Part shown: piece by piece, positions 37,653 to 47,208 of the stretch
Numbering within the stretch: the stretch's first letter is position 1
Layout of the letters: each line of letters starts with the position of its first letter
NCBI GenBank assembly: GCA_024699645.1
Contig: JAILPE010000051.1
Location: 1-48,870, forward strand
DNA from: Lachnospiraceae bacterium
GTDB taxonomy: Bacteria; Bacillota; Clostridia; Lachnospirales; Lachnospiraceae
DNA length: 48,870 nt
Reading direction: 5' to 3'
The notes under the pieces: model-generated
The model's database searches: none
The model's input: the letters and a program-made list of their open reading frames with translations, nothing else
What the model was told of the DNA's origin: nothing
Program-made: the position numbers and the translations under genes

Positions 37653-39859
37653 TAACTGTTCTCCATAAAAGTACTCTCGATAAGATTTTTGATCTCATCG
37701 TATTTAAACAAAGTTATCATGTCACCGGCATTCTCGACAGCCTTTGTTTTTTCATAGTCAAGATTGGTATTGGAAAGCTTTTTAAGACAAGCCTCCGCAT
37801 CGTCGGCATTAAATTCATCAAGGCTCGCGATAAGATCTTTAACTATTGACATGATCTCTTCTTCACTCAGATCGATTTTGGGTTTGTTAAAACCTCGTAC
37901 CATCATTTCGTCTTCTCTGGCAAGAAGCATATCGATCTTGCGAAGGAATTCATCAAATTTTTCGATAAATTCATCAATATTATGCTTGATATATTCTGAA
38001 TCGCCGTCCTTCGCATGCATTTCGAGATTGCGACACATCCCGGAAAGATCAACAGCGCCTACGGAAGCGGTAACACTCTTTAAAGCATGGATCGTAACCC
38101 TGAAATCATTCAGATCGATCTTCTCTTTAAACCTGTTAAGCTTTGCTATCTGAGTATAACTGTCGTTATAGATCACTCTGAGCAGATTCATATACGACGA
38201 ATAGTCATTATTCGAATACATCAATCCCTGTTTGATGTCGACACCGGTAAGGATGCTGTTGATACGCTTATACCAGAGTTTTTCTTCTATCGGCTCCTCA
38301 TCAACTTCCTCGGCAACGTTTTTGTGAACTATATACTTGTCGGGGAGAAGTCTTAAAAGCTGTTCTTCAAGGTCATGAACATTGATCGGTTTAGACAGAT
38401 AACCCTGGAAACCTTCATCTATATACATTTTAGAGCCACCGTTTGTAACCATTGCAGTGAGTGCAACAACAGGTATCTTCCTTGCAAATTCATTCTCACG
38501 TTTTCTGAGTTTTACAAGAGTTTCATGACCATCCATATCCGGCATTACGTAATCCATAAATATAAGGTCGTAATAATTGTTATTGACAAGAGCCAAACAT
38601 TCGGCACCGCTCCCGGCCGTTGTAACATCAATATCATAATTAAGCAGTAATTCTTTTGAGACGAAAAGGTTTACTACGTTGTCATCGACAACGAGTACTC
38701 TGGCCATGGGCGCAGAGAACATATAATGCTTCTTGGACTCTTTATGGATGAGCGAAAGATTTCCGATAGGTGTGTCGACAGCAATTTTCTGTTCAACTTC
38801 TATCGTTACCGATGTTCCCGAGCCTTCCTCACTTCTGAAATATATATTTCCGCCCATCTTTTCTACTATTGTGCGTGTGATTATAAGACCGAGTCCTATG
38901 CCCTTGTTATCTTCTTCACCTGAGGCACCGAGACTGCTTGTTCCCTTAAGCTCTCCGCTACTGGGATCACGGATCAATTCATCGTTCGAATAACCCATGA
39001 ATCTGTCGCGTTGACCCTTGTTCATCCCTATTCCGGTATCTTCTATGACGAAGGTAAGCTTTGCTGTTCCCCGCTCTTTAATGCACATGATCCTGAAAGT
39101 GATAACTCCCACATGTGTATACTTACTCGCATTTGATATTATATTGGCGATGGCCTGACAGAGCCTTACCTCATCACCTATCATTCTTACGGGCAACGAA
39201 ACGTCTATATCGGTCAAAAATTCCACCTGCGATCCCTTAAGCATATTGCCCGCACGATGAATGATCTCGTCGATAAAACCTCTTGTATTGTATTCGGATT
39301 CGATTATCTCTATCTGTCCGGATTCAACTTTTGTGAAATCGATAAGGTTGTTCACTACTCCGAGTAAAAGGCTGCTTGCAACAGAAATATTATCGATATC
39401 CTCTCGTACGTCATCGGGTATATCTTCCCTTCGAAGGATAACTTCCGAAAGTCCGATAATTGAGTTCATCGGAGTTCTGATCTCGTGAGAAACACTAACC
39501 ATAAGACGATTTCTCGTATCACGAAGCGCATTACCCCTGTTAAACATAACATCGATCCCTTTTTTCTGAAGTCCTCTTATCAAAAGGAGGAACCAAATCG
39601 TAGAGGATGCAATAAATAGAGCGATCGAAGTAACAATATCTATTTCTACAATATCGATAAACCATAAGACAAATAAAACAATCATCAAAACAAAAAACAA
39701 AACCGTAAGAGCATAGCAAATGTCTGTAACAAGCAAAAATCTCCTGCCACCGAAAGCCATACTTTCACGGTATTTAATATTTGTTCGTGTCATTATAACC
39801 AAGACATATCCTGTAACAAACAAAGACAGAATCAAAAAAATATCGATTACAATATTCAT
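37652..39859 (-). CDS. Hybrid histidine kinase: TM, HisKA-HATPase, REC, Hpt
   Basis: 735 aa; VSHEIRTPMNSIIG, GIGLGLIITRTIVEKMGG, REC LIFMDYVMPDMDG, Hpt IHALKSVTASVG. Confidence 0.93.
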   Translation of the reverse strand: MNIVIDIFLILSLFVTGYVLVIMTRTNIKYRESMAFGGRRFLLVTDICYALTVLFFVLMIVLFVLWFIDIVEIDIVTSIALFIASSTIWFLLLIRGLQKKGIDVMFNRGNALRDTRNRLMVSVSHEIRTPMNSIIGLSEVILRREDIPDDVREDIDNISVASSLLLGVVNNLIDFTKVESGQIEIIESEYNTRGFIDEIIHRAGNMLKGSQVEFLTDIDVSLPVRMIGDEVRLCQAIANIISNASKYTHVGVITFRIMCIKERGTAKLTFVIEDTGIGMNKGQRDRFMGYSNDELIRDPSSGELKGTSSLGASGEEDNKGIGLGLIITRTIVEKMGGNIYFRSEEGSGTSVTIEVEQKIAVDTPIGNLSLIHKESKKHYMFSAPMARVLVVDDNVVNLFVSKELLLNYDIDVTTAGSGAECLALVNNNYYDLIFMDYVMPDMDGHETLVKLRKRENEFARKIPVVALTAMVTNGGSKMYIDEGFQGYLSKPINVHDLEEQLLRLLPDKYIVHKNVAEEVDEEPIEEKLWYKRINSILTGVDIKQGLMYSNNDYSSYMNLLRVIYNDSYTQIAKLNRFKEKIDLNDFRVTIHALKSVTASVGAVDLSGMCRNLEMHAKDGDSEYIKHNIDEFIEKFDEFLRKIDMLLAREDEMMVRGFNKPKIDLSEEEIMSIVKDLIASLDEFNADDAEACLKKLSNTNLDYEKTKAVENAGDMITLFKYDEIKNLIESTFMENS

Positions 39860-40019
39860 ATTGCTATCCTTTCAATTATGTTTCTATATTTTACCATAAA
39901 CCACATCATAAGGAAAGTTGTTTTACAAGAAAAAACAAGATTATCAGCATACTATTTCACGTCTTTCAACAATGATCAGAATTATACACAATAAGTGTAC
40001 AGTCGGGTATGTCATTAAC

Positions 40020-40048
40020 TTTACAATAAATCCTATAAATGCTATACT
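40020..40048 (+). promoter_or_regulatory. Putative sigma-A promoter of the rluF-like gene: TTTACA - 17 bp - TATACT
   Basis: TTTACA 40020-40025, TATACT 40043-40048, 17-bp spacer. Confidence 0.6.
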
Positions 40049-40098
40049 CTCTAACTGTTAAAAGTGTTTATAAAACCTGAAAATACGGGGATCGTTTA

Positions 40099-40908
40099 AT
40101 GAAAATAAATAAAGAAATATTTAAAACAACCGAACCTGAAGGCGGTGTCAGGATCAATAAATATCTTGCGGACAGCGGGATTTGTTCAAGGCGTGAAGCT
40201 GACGCGATCATAGAAAAAGGACGCATAAGCGTTGACGGTGTAAAAGCTACTCTCGGTACAAGAGTTCTTCCGGGTCAGGTTGTTCTTTTTGACGATAATC
40301 CGGTCGAAAAAATGAACAAACTGATTCTTATCGCATTTAATAAACCTATCGGTATCATCAGCACAACAGACAGACGTGAACCCGACAATATAATAGATTA
40401 CATAAACCACAAGGAAAGGATATTCCCGATAGGCAGGCTCGATAAAGACTCAAGCGGACTAATCCTTTTGACAAACGACGGTGATATCGTTAACAAGATT
40501 TTACGCTGCGGAAACAAACACGAAAAAGAGTATGAGGTCGAAGTAAACAAAAAAATAACCAAAGAATTTCTAAAAGCCATGTCGGACGGCGTTCCTATTC
40601 TCGATACCGTCACACTCCCCTGTACGATACGGCAGACCGGTGATAAATCTTTTACAATAGTACTCACTCAAGGGCTCAACAGACAGATCAGACGCATGTG
40701 TGAGGCACTCGGCTACAGAGTTCTTTCGCTCAAAAGAGTCAGGATAATGAACATCAGGCTCGGACGTTTGAAGGAAGGGTCATATAGGGCACTCGCCCCC
40801 GGAGAGCTTGACGAACTTAAAAAACTACTTGAAGATTCCGTCAATGCACCCCGTATGCCGGGTCAGATAAAAAAATGCCAAAACCATCCGCAAAGAAACC
40901 GGAAATAA
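40099..40908 (+). CDS. 23S rRNA pseudouridine synthase, RluF/RsuA-like
   Basis: 269 aa; S4 domain (RINKYLADSGICSRREADAIIEKGRISVDG), GRLDKDSSGLILLTNDG catalytic motif. Confidence 0.9.
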   Translation: MKINKEIFKTTEPEGGVRINKYLADSGICSRREADAIIEKGRISVDGVKATLGTRVLPGQVVLFDDNPVEKMNKLILIAFNKPIGIISTTDRREPDNIIDYINHKERIFPIGRLDKDSSGLILLTNDGDIVNKILRCGNKHEKEYEVEVNKKITKEFLKAMSDGVPILDTVTLPCTIRQTGDKSFTIVLTQGLNRQIRRMCEALGYRVLSLKRVRIMNIRLGRLKEGSYRALAPGELDELKKLLEDSVNAPRMPGQIKKCQNHPQRNRK

Positions 40909-40994
40909 CTCAAAAAGCGGAATACAACACGAAATATCCGAAAACCACAAAAAAGGTAATAACACAAAATACAGGCAATAACACAAAAATATAG
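40869..40994 (+). other. Candidate -1 frameshift site (A_AAA_AAA) and -1 frame extension of the rluF-like ORF
   Basis: Zero frame ATA AAA AAA TGC; -1 frame reads ATG CCA AAA ... to TAG at 40992-40994, giving a Lys-rich 39-aa tail. Confidence 0.4.
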
Positions 40995-41033
40995 ACATTA
41001 CAGCTTATGAATACATAAAAAACAGGAGTTCCC

Positions 41034-43067
41034 ATGGACTATACCGAATATACAACTCTCCAAAAAACGATAGATCATCATATGAAGCGTTACTACGATC
41101 AGGATGATCCTGAGATCAGTGACTTTGAATATGATATGCTTATGCAAAAATTAAAGGCAGCCGAGAAAGAACATCCCGAATGGATCACTCCCGACTCTCC
41201 TTCTCAACGGGTCGGAGGTACATATAAAAGAACAGCCGGTAAAAAAGTTGTCCACAATGTCCCCATGCTTTCGATCGAGGACGTTTTCAGTCTTGATGAT
41301 GTGTCGTCATGGATAGACAAAGTACACGCAATCCATCCGGATGCCCTTATGTGCGTTGAAGCTAAAATTGACGGTCTGAGCATGACTGTTCGATACGCTA
41401 AAAGTGACGACGGAACTCTTCGTCTGACACTCGCCGAAACAAGAGGTGACGGTTCTACCGGAGAAGATGTTACCGCAAATGCCGTTTTTGTTGACGGTGT
41501 ACTTCAAACGATCAATAATATGGATGCCGATTCTTTGGAGCTTCGCGGTGAGGTTTACATGCCCCGTGAAGCATTTTATAAATATAACGACGAACAACGT
41601 GACAACGGCGGTAAGCTTGCCGCAAATCCCAGAAATCTTGCAGCAGGGACACTTCGTGGACTTGACAGTTCTGTTGTTAAAAGCCGAGGTTTGGCTTTTA
41701 AAGTTTTCAATGTTCAAAGCGGTCCAAAATCGCTCACCGAAAGTCATTTTGGAGGACTTGAAAAATTGTCGTCATTCGGTTGTCCGACCGTCACGGGTTT
41801 TTTGTGTAAAAACACCCAAGAGGTTTTGAATGCAATAAAAAAGATAGATGAAATGCGTCAACAATTCGATCATGATATTGACGGAGCTGTTATCAAACTT
41901 GACAATACGGGATACAGAAATGATTTCCCCGCCGGCAGCAAATATCAGTCCGGCCATATTGCATATAAATACCCTCCTGAAGTCAGAACTGTTGTCATGG
42001 ACGAGATAATCGTTGATATAGGAAGAACCGGTAAACTTACTTACACCGGAGTTTTTCATGACAAGGAAACAGGCGGACCCGCTATACTCTGCGGTACAAG
42101 CGTTCAAAGAGCCACGCTTCATAACCAGGATTATATAGATGAGCTTTCCATCGGTATAGGCGGTTCTTATTCACTATACAAAAGCGGTGAGATAATCCCG
42201 CGTATCAGTGCCTGCATAGAAAAGCCCAAGGAAGTATTCAGATCTCCCCTAACCTGTCCTAAATGCGGAAGTTTACTTGTCAAAGACGAGGGTACTGCCG
42301 ATATACGCTGCGAGAATCCCAACTGTCCCGCCCAGCTTTCCAGAACGATCGCTTATTATTGTTCCATAAGCGCAATGAATATAATGGGCATGGGCGACGT
42401 TATCGTCAACAGCCTTATCGAAAACGGTTACATAAAAGATATATCCGACATCTACACATTAAAAGACAAAGAAGATGAATTGATAAGTTCAGGGATCATA
42501 GGCAGAGAAAAGAACATATCAAAGCTTCTTGCGTCGATCGAATCATCCAAAAACGCCGGACCTTCGAGTGTACTTACCGGTCTTTCGATCAGAAATGTCG
42601 GGAAAAACACCGCTAAACTTTTGATGAATGAGTTTCATTCGATAGATGCACTTGCCGCCGCTTCCCGTGAAGTGCTTACATCGGTTCCCGAAATAGGCGA
42701 AACAACTGCTGATTGTATCATCTCCTACTTCAAAAATGAAGCCAATACCAAGATCATAGAAAAACTTCGTTCATACGGCGTTGTTATGAGTGAAGAAGCA
42801 CGTACTTCATCGGGAGATGCTCTGATTGGTCTTACATTTGTTATCACCGGTTCTTTTGACGGGATAGGCAGAAACGAGTTGACAGCACTGATAGAGGCAA
42901 ACGGCGGTAAAGTTACCGGGTCGGTAAGCAAAAAAACGGACTATCTTATTGCCGGGGAAGCTGCCGGAAGTAAGCTCGACAAAGCAAAGACTTTAAATAT
43001 ACCTGTTTTATCCCTTGAAGGCCTTGAAACAACATTTTCGGGATTTGACAAAACATTAAACAGGTGA
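41034..43067 (+). CDS. ligA: NAD-dependent DNA ligase
   Basis: 677 aa; EAKIDGLSMTVRY active site, Cys4 zinc finger, HhH repeats, BRCT C-terminus. Confidence 0.96.
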   Translation: MDYTEYTTLQKTIDHHMKRYYDQDDPEISDFEYDMLMQKLKAAEKEHPEWITPDSPSQRVGGTYKRTAGKKVVHNVPMLSIEDVFSLDDVSSWIDKVHAIHPDALMCVEAKIDGLSMTVRYAKSDDGTLRLTLAETRGDGSTGEDVTANAVFVDGVLQTINNMDADSLELRGEVYMPREAFYKYNDEQRDNGGKLAANPRNLAAGTLRGLDSSVVKSRGLAFKVFNVQSGPKSLTESHFGGLEKLSSFGCPTVTGFLCKNTQEVLNAIKKIDEMRQQFDHDIDGAVIKLDNTGYRNDFPAGSKYQSGHIAYKYPPEVRTVVMDEIIVDIGRTGKLTYTGVFHDKETGGPAILCGTSVQRATLHNQDYIDELSIGIGGSYSLYKSGEIIPRISACIEKPKEVFRSPLTCPKCGSLLVKDEGTADIRCENPNCPAQLSRTIAYYCSISAMNIMGMGDVIVNSLIENGYIKDISDIYTLKDKEDELISSGIIGREKNISKLLASIESSKNAGPSSVLTGLSIRNVGKNTAKLLMNEFHSIDALAAASREVLTSVPEIGETTADCIISYFKNEANTKIIEKLRSYGVVMSEEARTSSGDALIGLTFVITGSFDGIGRNELTALIEANGGKVTGSVSKKTDYLIAGEAAGSKLDKAKTLNIPVLSLEGLETTFSGFDKTLNR

Positions 43068-43105
43068 CATAATCACATAATATATTTCAGAAATGAGGGA
43101 TTGAA

Positions 43106-44041
43106 ATGCCAATTAAAGTATCCGCAGATCTTCCTGCAAAAAAAATAATGGAAGAAGAAAATATATTCATGATGGATGACACGAGGGCTATGACTCAGGA
43201 TATCCGCCCCCTCGAGATTGCTATTCTCAATCTTATGCCTCTTAAAGAAGCAACCGAGGTACAGATGTTACGTTCCCTCTCAAATTCTCCCATACAGGTG
43301 AATATGACGTTTCTTACCACATCATCATACATAGGCAAGAACACTGCCAAAAGTCATCTTGATCAGTTTTATCTTACTTTTGATGATATTAAGGATAAGA
43401 AATTCGATGGACTTATAATCACGGGTGCCCCCGTAGAAAACCTTGAGTTTACGGAAGTTGCATATTGGGACGAACTCTGTTCAATAATGGAATGGTCAAA
43501 AAAGAATGTTACTTCTACACTTCATATATGCTGGGGAGCTCAGGCCGGAATATATTATCATTACGGCATAAACAAGCATAAGCTTACTTCAAAGATGTCC
43601 GGAATATTCGAGCACAAAGTCCATAAGCGTAAGGAACCTTTTGTCAGAGGTTTCGATGATGTTTTCCTTATGCCCCACTCTCGTTATACAGCAGTATCTC
43701 CCGAGGAGGTATATGCGAACAAAGAACTTACGGTTCTTGCCGATTCGGAGAAAGCCGGCATTTGTATAGCGCTTGCCCATAACGGAAAACAGATATTTGT
43801 TTTCGGTCACCCTGAGTATGACAGAATGACTCTTGACGAAGAATATAAGCGAGATACGGCCAAAGGTCTTGATATTGCCATTCCCGAAAACTATTATCCA
43901 AACAATGATCCGAACAACAAACCTCTTTTGACATGGAGAGCTCATTGTAACATTATGTATTCGAATTGGCTCAATTACTATGTATATCAGGTTACACCTT
44001 ATGATGTTCAATCGATCGGTAATGAAGATAGCGGAAATTGA
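43106..44041 (+). CDS. metA: Homoserine O-succinyl/acetyltransferase
   Basis: 311 aa; LMPLKEATEVQMLRSLSNSPIQV, HICWGAQAGIYYHYGI, GHPEYDRMTL. Confidence 0.96.
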   Translation: MPIKVSADLPAKKIMEEENIFMMDDTRAMTQDIRPLEIAILNLMPLKEATEVQMLRSLSNSPIQVNMTFLTTSSYIGKNTAKSHLDQFYLTFDDIKDKKFDGLIITGAPVENLEFTEVAYWDELCSIMEWSKKNVTSTLHICWGAQAGIYYHYGINKHKLTSKMSGIFEHKVHKRKEPFVRGFDDVFLMPHSRYTAVSPEEVYANKELTVLADSEKAGICIALAHNGKQIFVFGHPEYDRMTLDEEYKRDTAKGLDIAIPENYYPNNDPNNKPLLTWRAHCNIMYSNWLNYYVYQVTPYDVQSIGNEDSGN

Positions 44042-44079
44042 TCGCTGTCTTCCGTCAGTTAAATTTGGGAGAAAATGAT

Positions 44080-44679
44080 TTGAGATTTAAGATCAAAGAG
44101 ATTGAATGGGACGCTCCCATTGTAAAAGATTCGCCTTTCATGGATCTGCTTGGTGCCGATCGTAAAGAAAAAGTCGAAAGACTTGCAAATCTTCGCCTCA
44201 AAAACATGCATATCAACAGCGAGATCATAATTAAAGAAGAAGCTGCAAAAGATCTCTCACTGTCACCTCGTGATATCGAGATTAAGAGGACATTACTTGG
44301 AAAACCTTTCATTGCGGGATATGATAATTACTATTTTTCTCTCTCCCACTGCGACAACCTTATATTGTTTGCAAGCGACAACACTCCTATCGGTGTTGAT
44401 ATAGAAAAGTCAAGGTCCTCTTATCTGAAGATCGCAGAGCGATTTTTTACAATTAACGAAATAAACAAAATAAAGGATTCAAAGAATCCTAAAGAAGAAT
44501 TTTTGCTTGTTTGGACAAGGAAAGAAGCATATGTAAAACTAACGGGAAAAGGACTGTCAACAAGACTCGATTCGTTTGATGTACATGACACGTCCGTTAC
44601 CCGATATACAACAAATGATTACATATCCATGACAGACGGGAAAAACTATGTTTACTCAATTGCACAGTCCGTCTTATGA
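44080..44679 (+). CDS. 4'-phosphopantetheinyl transferase
   Basis: PIGVDIEKSRSSYLKIAERFFTINEI and WTRKEAYVKLTGKGL motifs. TTG start at 44080 with GGGAGA upstream preferred over TTG at 44038. Confidence 0.85.
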   Translation: MRFKIKEIEWDAPIVKDSPFMDLLGADRKEKVERLANLRLKNMHINSEIIIKEEAAKDLSLSPRDIEIKRTLLGKPFIAGYDNYYFSLSHCDNLILFASDNTPIGVDIEKSRSSYLKIAERFFTINEINKIKDSKNPKEEFLLVWTRKEAYVKLTGKGLSTRLDSFDVHDTSVTRYTTNDYISMTDGKNYVYSIAQSVL

Positions 44680-44684
44680 CAAAC

Positions 44685-44720
44685 AGCCGTTCCGGCATTA
44701 TTGCGGGCGGCTTATTTTTT
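44685..44720 (+). terminator. Rho-independent terminator after the PPTase gene
   Basis: AGCCGTTC...GGGCGGCT (8 pairs including two G-U) followed by TATTTTTT. Confidence 0.6.
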
Positions 44721-45353
44721 ATAGATCGTCGCAGCTATATTTTTTTCATTCATATCTTTAACAAAAGAGGAGCTGTTTTCTTCCAACGTTCTGCTGATAT
44801 CTCCGGGATAATATTTGAACAGACCGCAATTCGATTGCCCGTAGGCCCAGAAATCCTTCTTTTTGTTTCCGAGGAGAAATGTTATCAATCCTGCATTTAA
44901 AGCACCGTGAGCTACGATCAGAACATTTTTCTTTTCATCCATGAGTTTTATTAATACATCATTATAAAAATCTTCCACTCTGTTTAATAATTCATCGAAG
45001 GATTCAGCTCCATTCGAAGCCTTATAATTTTCGGGATCAAAGAAAAAATTACGGAGCGGGTGATCCTGTTTGCCGTATACACCGTTACATCCTTCATTTT
45101 CACCGAATGAAATCTCAGTAAGTCTGTCGTCAACGATCACGTCGATATCTGACCCTTCAGTAACTATTTCAGCGGTTTGACGCGCTCTTTTTAAAGGTGA
45201 GACATAACATACATCAAAATTACAGTCCAATATCTTTTTTCTTACATCCTGAGCAGATCTTATTCCTTCACTGTTTAACTCTATATCGGTCCTGCCCTGG
45301 ATCTTGTGCAAAACATTCCAGTCAGTTTTACCGTGTCTTAATATACCGATCAT
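44712..45353 (-). CDS. Histidine phosphatase family protein (phosphoglycerate mutase-like)
   Basis: 213 aa; ILRHGKTDWN RHG motif and VAHGALNAGL. Confidence 0.9.
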   Translation of the reverse strand: MIGILRHGKTDWNVLHKIQGRTDIELNSEGIRSAQDVRKKILDCNFDVCYVSPLKRARQTAEIVTEGSDIDVIVDDRLTEISFGENEGCNGVYGKQDHPLRNFFFDPENYKASNGAESFDELLNRVEDFYNDVLIKLMDEKKNVLIVAHGALNAGLITFLLGNKKKDFWAYGQSNCGLFKYYPGDISRTLEENSSSFVKDMNEKNIAATIYKK

Positions 45354-45368
45354 AACAAATATTTCCGA

Positions 45369-47090
45369 TCATTTTAATTTTTTTACCCACATAACGGGTC
45401 TGACAAGAAACGGAGTATTTGCCGCCGCACCGTCAAGATTCATGTTTCCTTCTTTATCGACATAGGCAATATTCCCGTCTCTGTTTCCGGGGGTTCTAAG
45501 CCACCAGTTCAAACCGAAAGGAGTGGTTTCATATCGTTTTGCATTGACATTTTTTGCAGTCTGTTCATCCACGAGTCTCGAAAACTCGTCACAACTCAAA
45601 AGGAACAACGAGCTAATACTGTCACTTCCGGGGTTTGTACCGTAAGAAGGATTAGGAGAAGCTTTTACATTTCTCTCAAGGACAAGCTCCCTTTCATTTG
45701 CGTTAAACATTTCATTAAGGTATGAAAGATTAAGGATCTTTCTGACTGTCGATTCTGTCCAATTGACATTCTGATTCTGTCCTGTAAAAGCAATACAATC
45801 AATGACAGATTCAGACAAAAGAAGATATGCATCTTCGTCTTCGTCTATGACCTTCCAGTTTATTTTTTCTTTCCCATTTTCAAGATTTCCGTCCGTTTCA
45901 CATTTACCGAACTCAATTATATCACCAATGCTTCTTTTCAAGAATTTAAGAGAAGCTGATACATTAGTGATCGAATCTCTCTTCGCTTCGCTACCCACAT
46001 AAGAATTTGAAGTCAGCAATATGTACGCTTCATCATAGCCCGCGTTTTCGATCAGTGAGGAAGCTTTATTAAATCTTTGTTCCGAAAGACTTGTATATGA
46101 ATATTTACCAAGGAGATCAAGCGATTCGGAATACTTTCCTTCCGAAACCATCTCAGAAACTCTGCTTAGGATACTATCAACAATCTTATTCTCTTCACCG
46201 GTCTCTTCAAGTAAAATATATGCATCATCATATTTTTTATTTTCAATGAGCTTATCTGCCCTGGTTTTTTTATCATCCAAGATCTCATCTTCCCGGCCGA
46301 GTTCGGTAAGGATAGCATATCCTTCAACATAATTTCCCGATTCGATCATTTCGATAGCATTATCATACTTAAGCATGGGTGCAATAACAAGGAAATAGGC
46401 AAGTACAAGTGCGCCTATCAGAACAACACCGACAACCAAAGCTATGATCAACGAACTGATCTTTTTCTTTTTCTTTGATCTATTAAAAGCATCACCGTTT
46501 TTTTCTCGATTCTGCTTTGTTTTCGAATTTAAATTATTATGTACATCGTTTAGGAACATCTGATCGGTTGGATTTTTAACTCTTGTGTTTACAGTTTCAC
46601 CCGATTTTCTGTCTTTTTTTACGAATCCGCTGTTTGACCTGCTGTATATCACATCAGACTTTGAATCATTATCTTTTCCTGCTAATGCTTCAAGTCTCAT
46701 CTTGCAAATAGCGAGCTGTTCATCGGCATCCTTCCATCCCGAAATAGATTCAAGCAAATGGCATGCAAAAGACAAGCCTGCTCGATCGCCTTTCATCATT
46801 TCGGTCTTTGCCCTTAAAAAAGTGGCATCTTTGAAACAGATATCAGCCTGCTCCAAACAGTTATCACGATAAATGTCAGCATCTCGAAAGCCTTCTATGA
46901 GAGAAAAAGCTTCTGCCGCAGCTCTGTAAGAAACTTCATTACCTGCAGTAGCCATGATCTCAGAAGCATAATCATATATCTGTTCACTGCAATCGTTTTC
47001 TACCTCACAGTTTGGACAGATCACTATTCCCTTATTTGCCTTTTTAATATTTATAATCGTTCCGCAATTTTTGCAAGTTATATCAGCCAT
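45369..47090 (-). CDS. Zinc-ribbon / TM / short-repeat protein with DUF6273-like C-terminus
   Basis: CKNCGTIINI...CPNCE N-terminus, one TM, repeated YDEAYILL units, C-terminal GLNWWLRTPGNRDGNIAYVDKEG...VRPVMWVK. Start at 47090 after GGAGAAAG; the ORF track starts at 47141. Confidence 0.75.
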   Translation of the reverse strand: MADITCKNCGTIINIKKANKGIVICPNCEVENDCSEQIYDYASEIMATAGNEVSYRAAAEAFSLIEGFRDADIYRDNCLEQADICFKDATFLRAKTEMMKGDRAGLSFACHLLESISGWKDADEQLAICKMRLEALAGKDNDSKSDVIYSRSNSGFVKKDRKSGETVNTRVKNPTDQMFLNDVHNNLNSKTKQNREKNGDAFNRSKKKKKISSLIIALVVGVVLIGALVLAYFLVIAPMLKYDNAIEMIESGNYVEGYAILTELGREDEILDDKKTRADKLIENKKYDDAYILLEETGEENKIVDSILSRVSEMVSEGKYSESLDLLGKYSYTSLSEQRFNKASSLIENAGYDEAYILLTSNSYVGSEAKRDSITNVSASLKFLKRSIGDIIEFGKCETDGNLENGKEKINWKVIDEDEDAYLLLSESVIDCIAFTGQNQNVNWTESTVRKILNLSYLNEMFNANERELVLERNVKASPNPSYGTNPGSDSISSLFLLSCDEFSRLVDEQTAKNVNAKRYETTPFGLNWWLRTPGNRDGNIAYVDKEGNMNLDGAAANTPFLVRPVMWVKKLK

Positions 47091-47147
47091 AACTTTCTCC
47101 TTTGTCGAGGGAAAAGAAATAACGCATCTAATGTGGAGCAATACTAT

Positions 47148-47178
47148 ATCCCCGGGCGGTCAGAAACCTCCCGGGGAT
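47148..47178 (-). terminator. GC-rich hairpin downstream of the pyruvate:ferredoxin oxidoreductase gene
   Basis: ATCCCCGGG-c-GGT-cagaa-ACC-t-CCCGGGGAT; no clear T-tract. Confidence 0.55.
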
Positions 47179-47208
47179 CAGTACTATAATAATTGTTGGA
47201 TTTAACTA

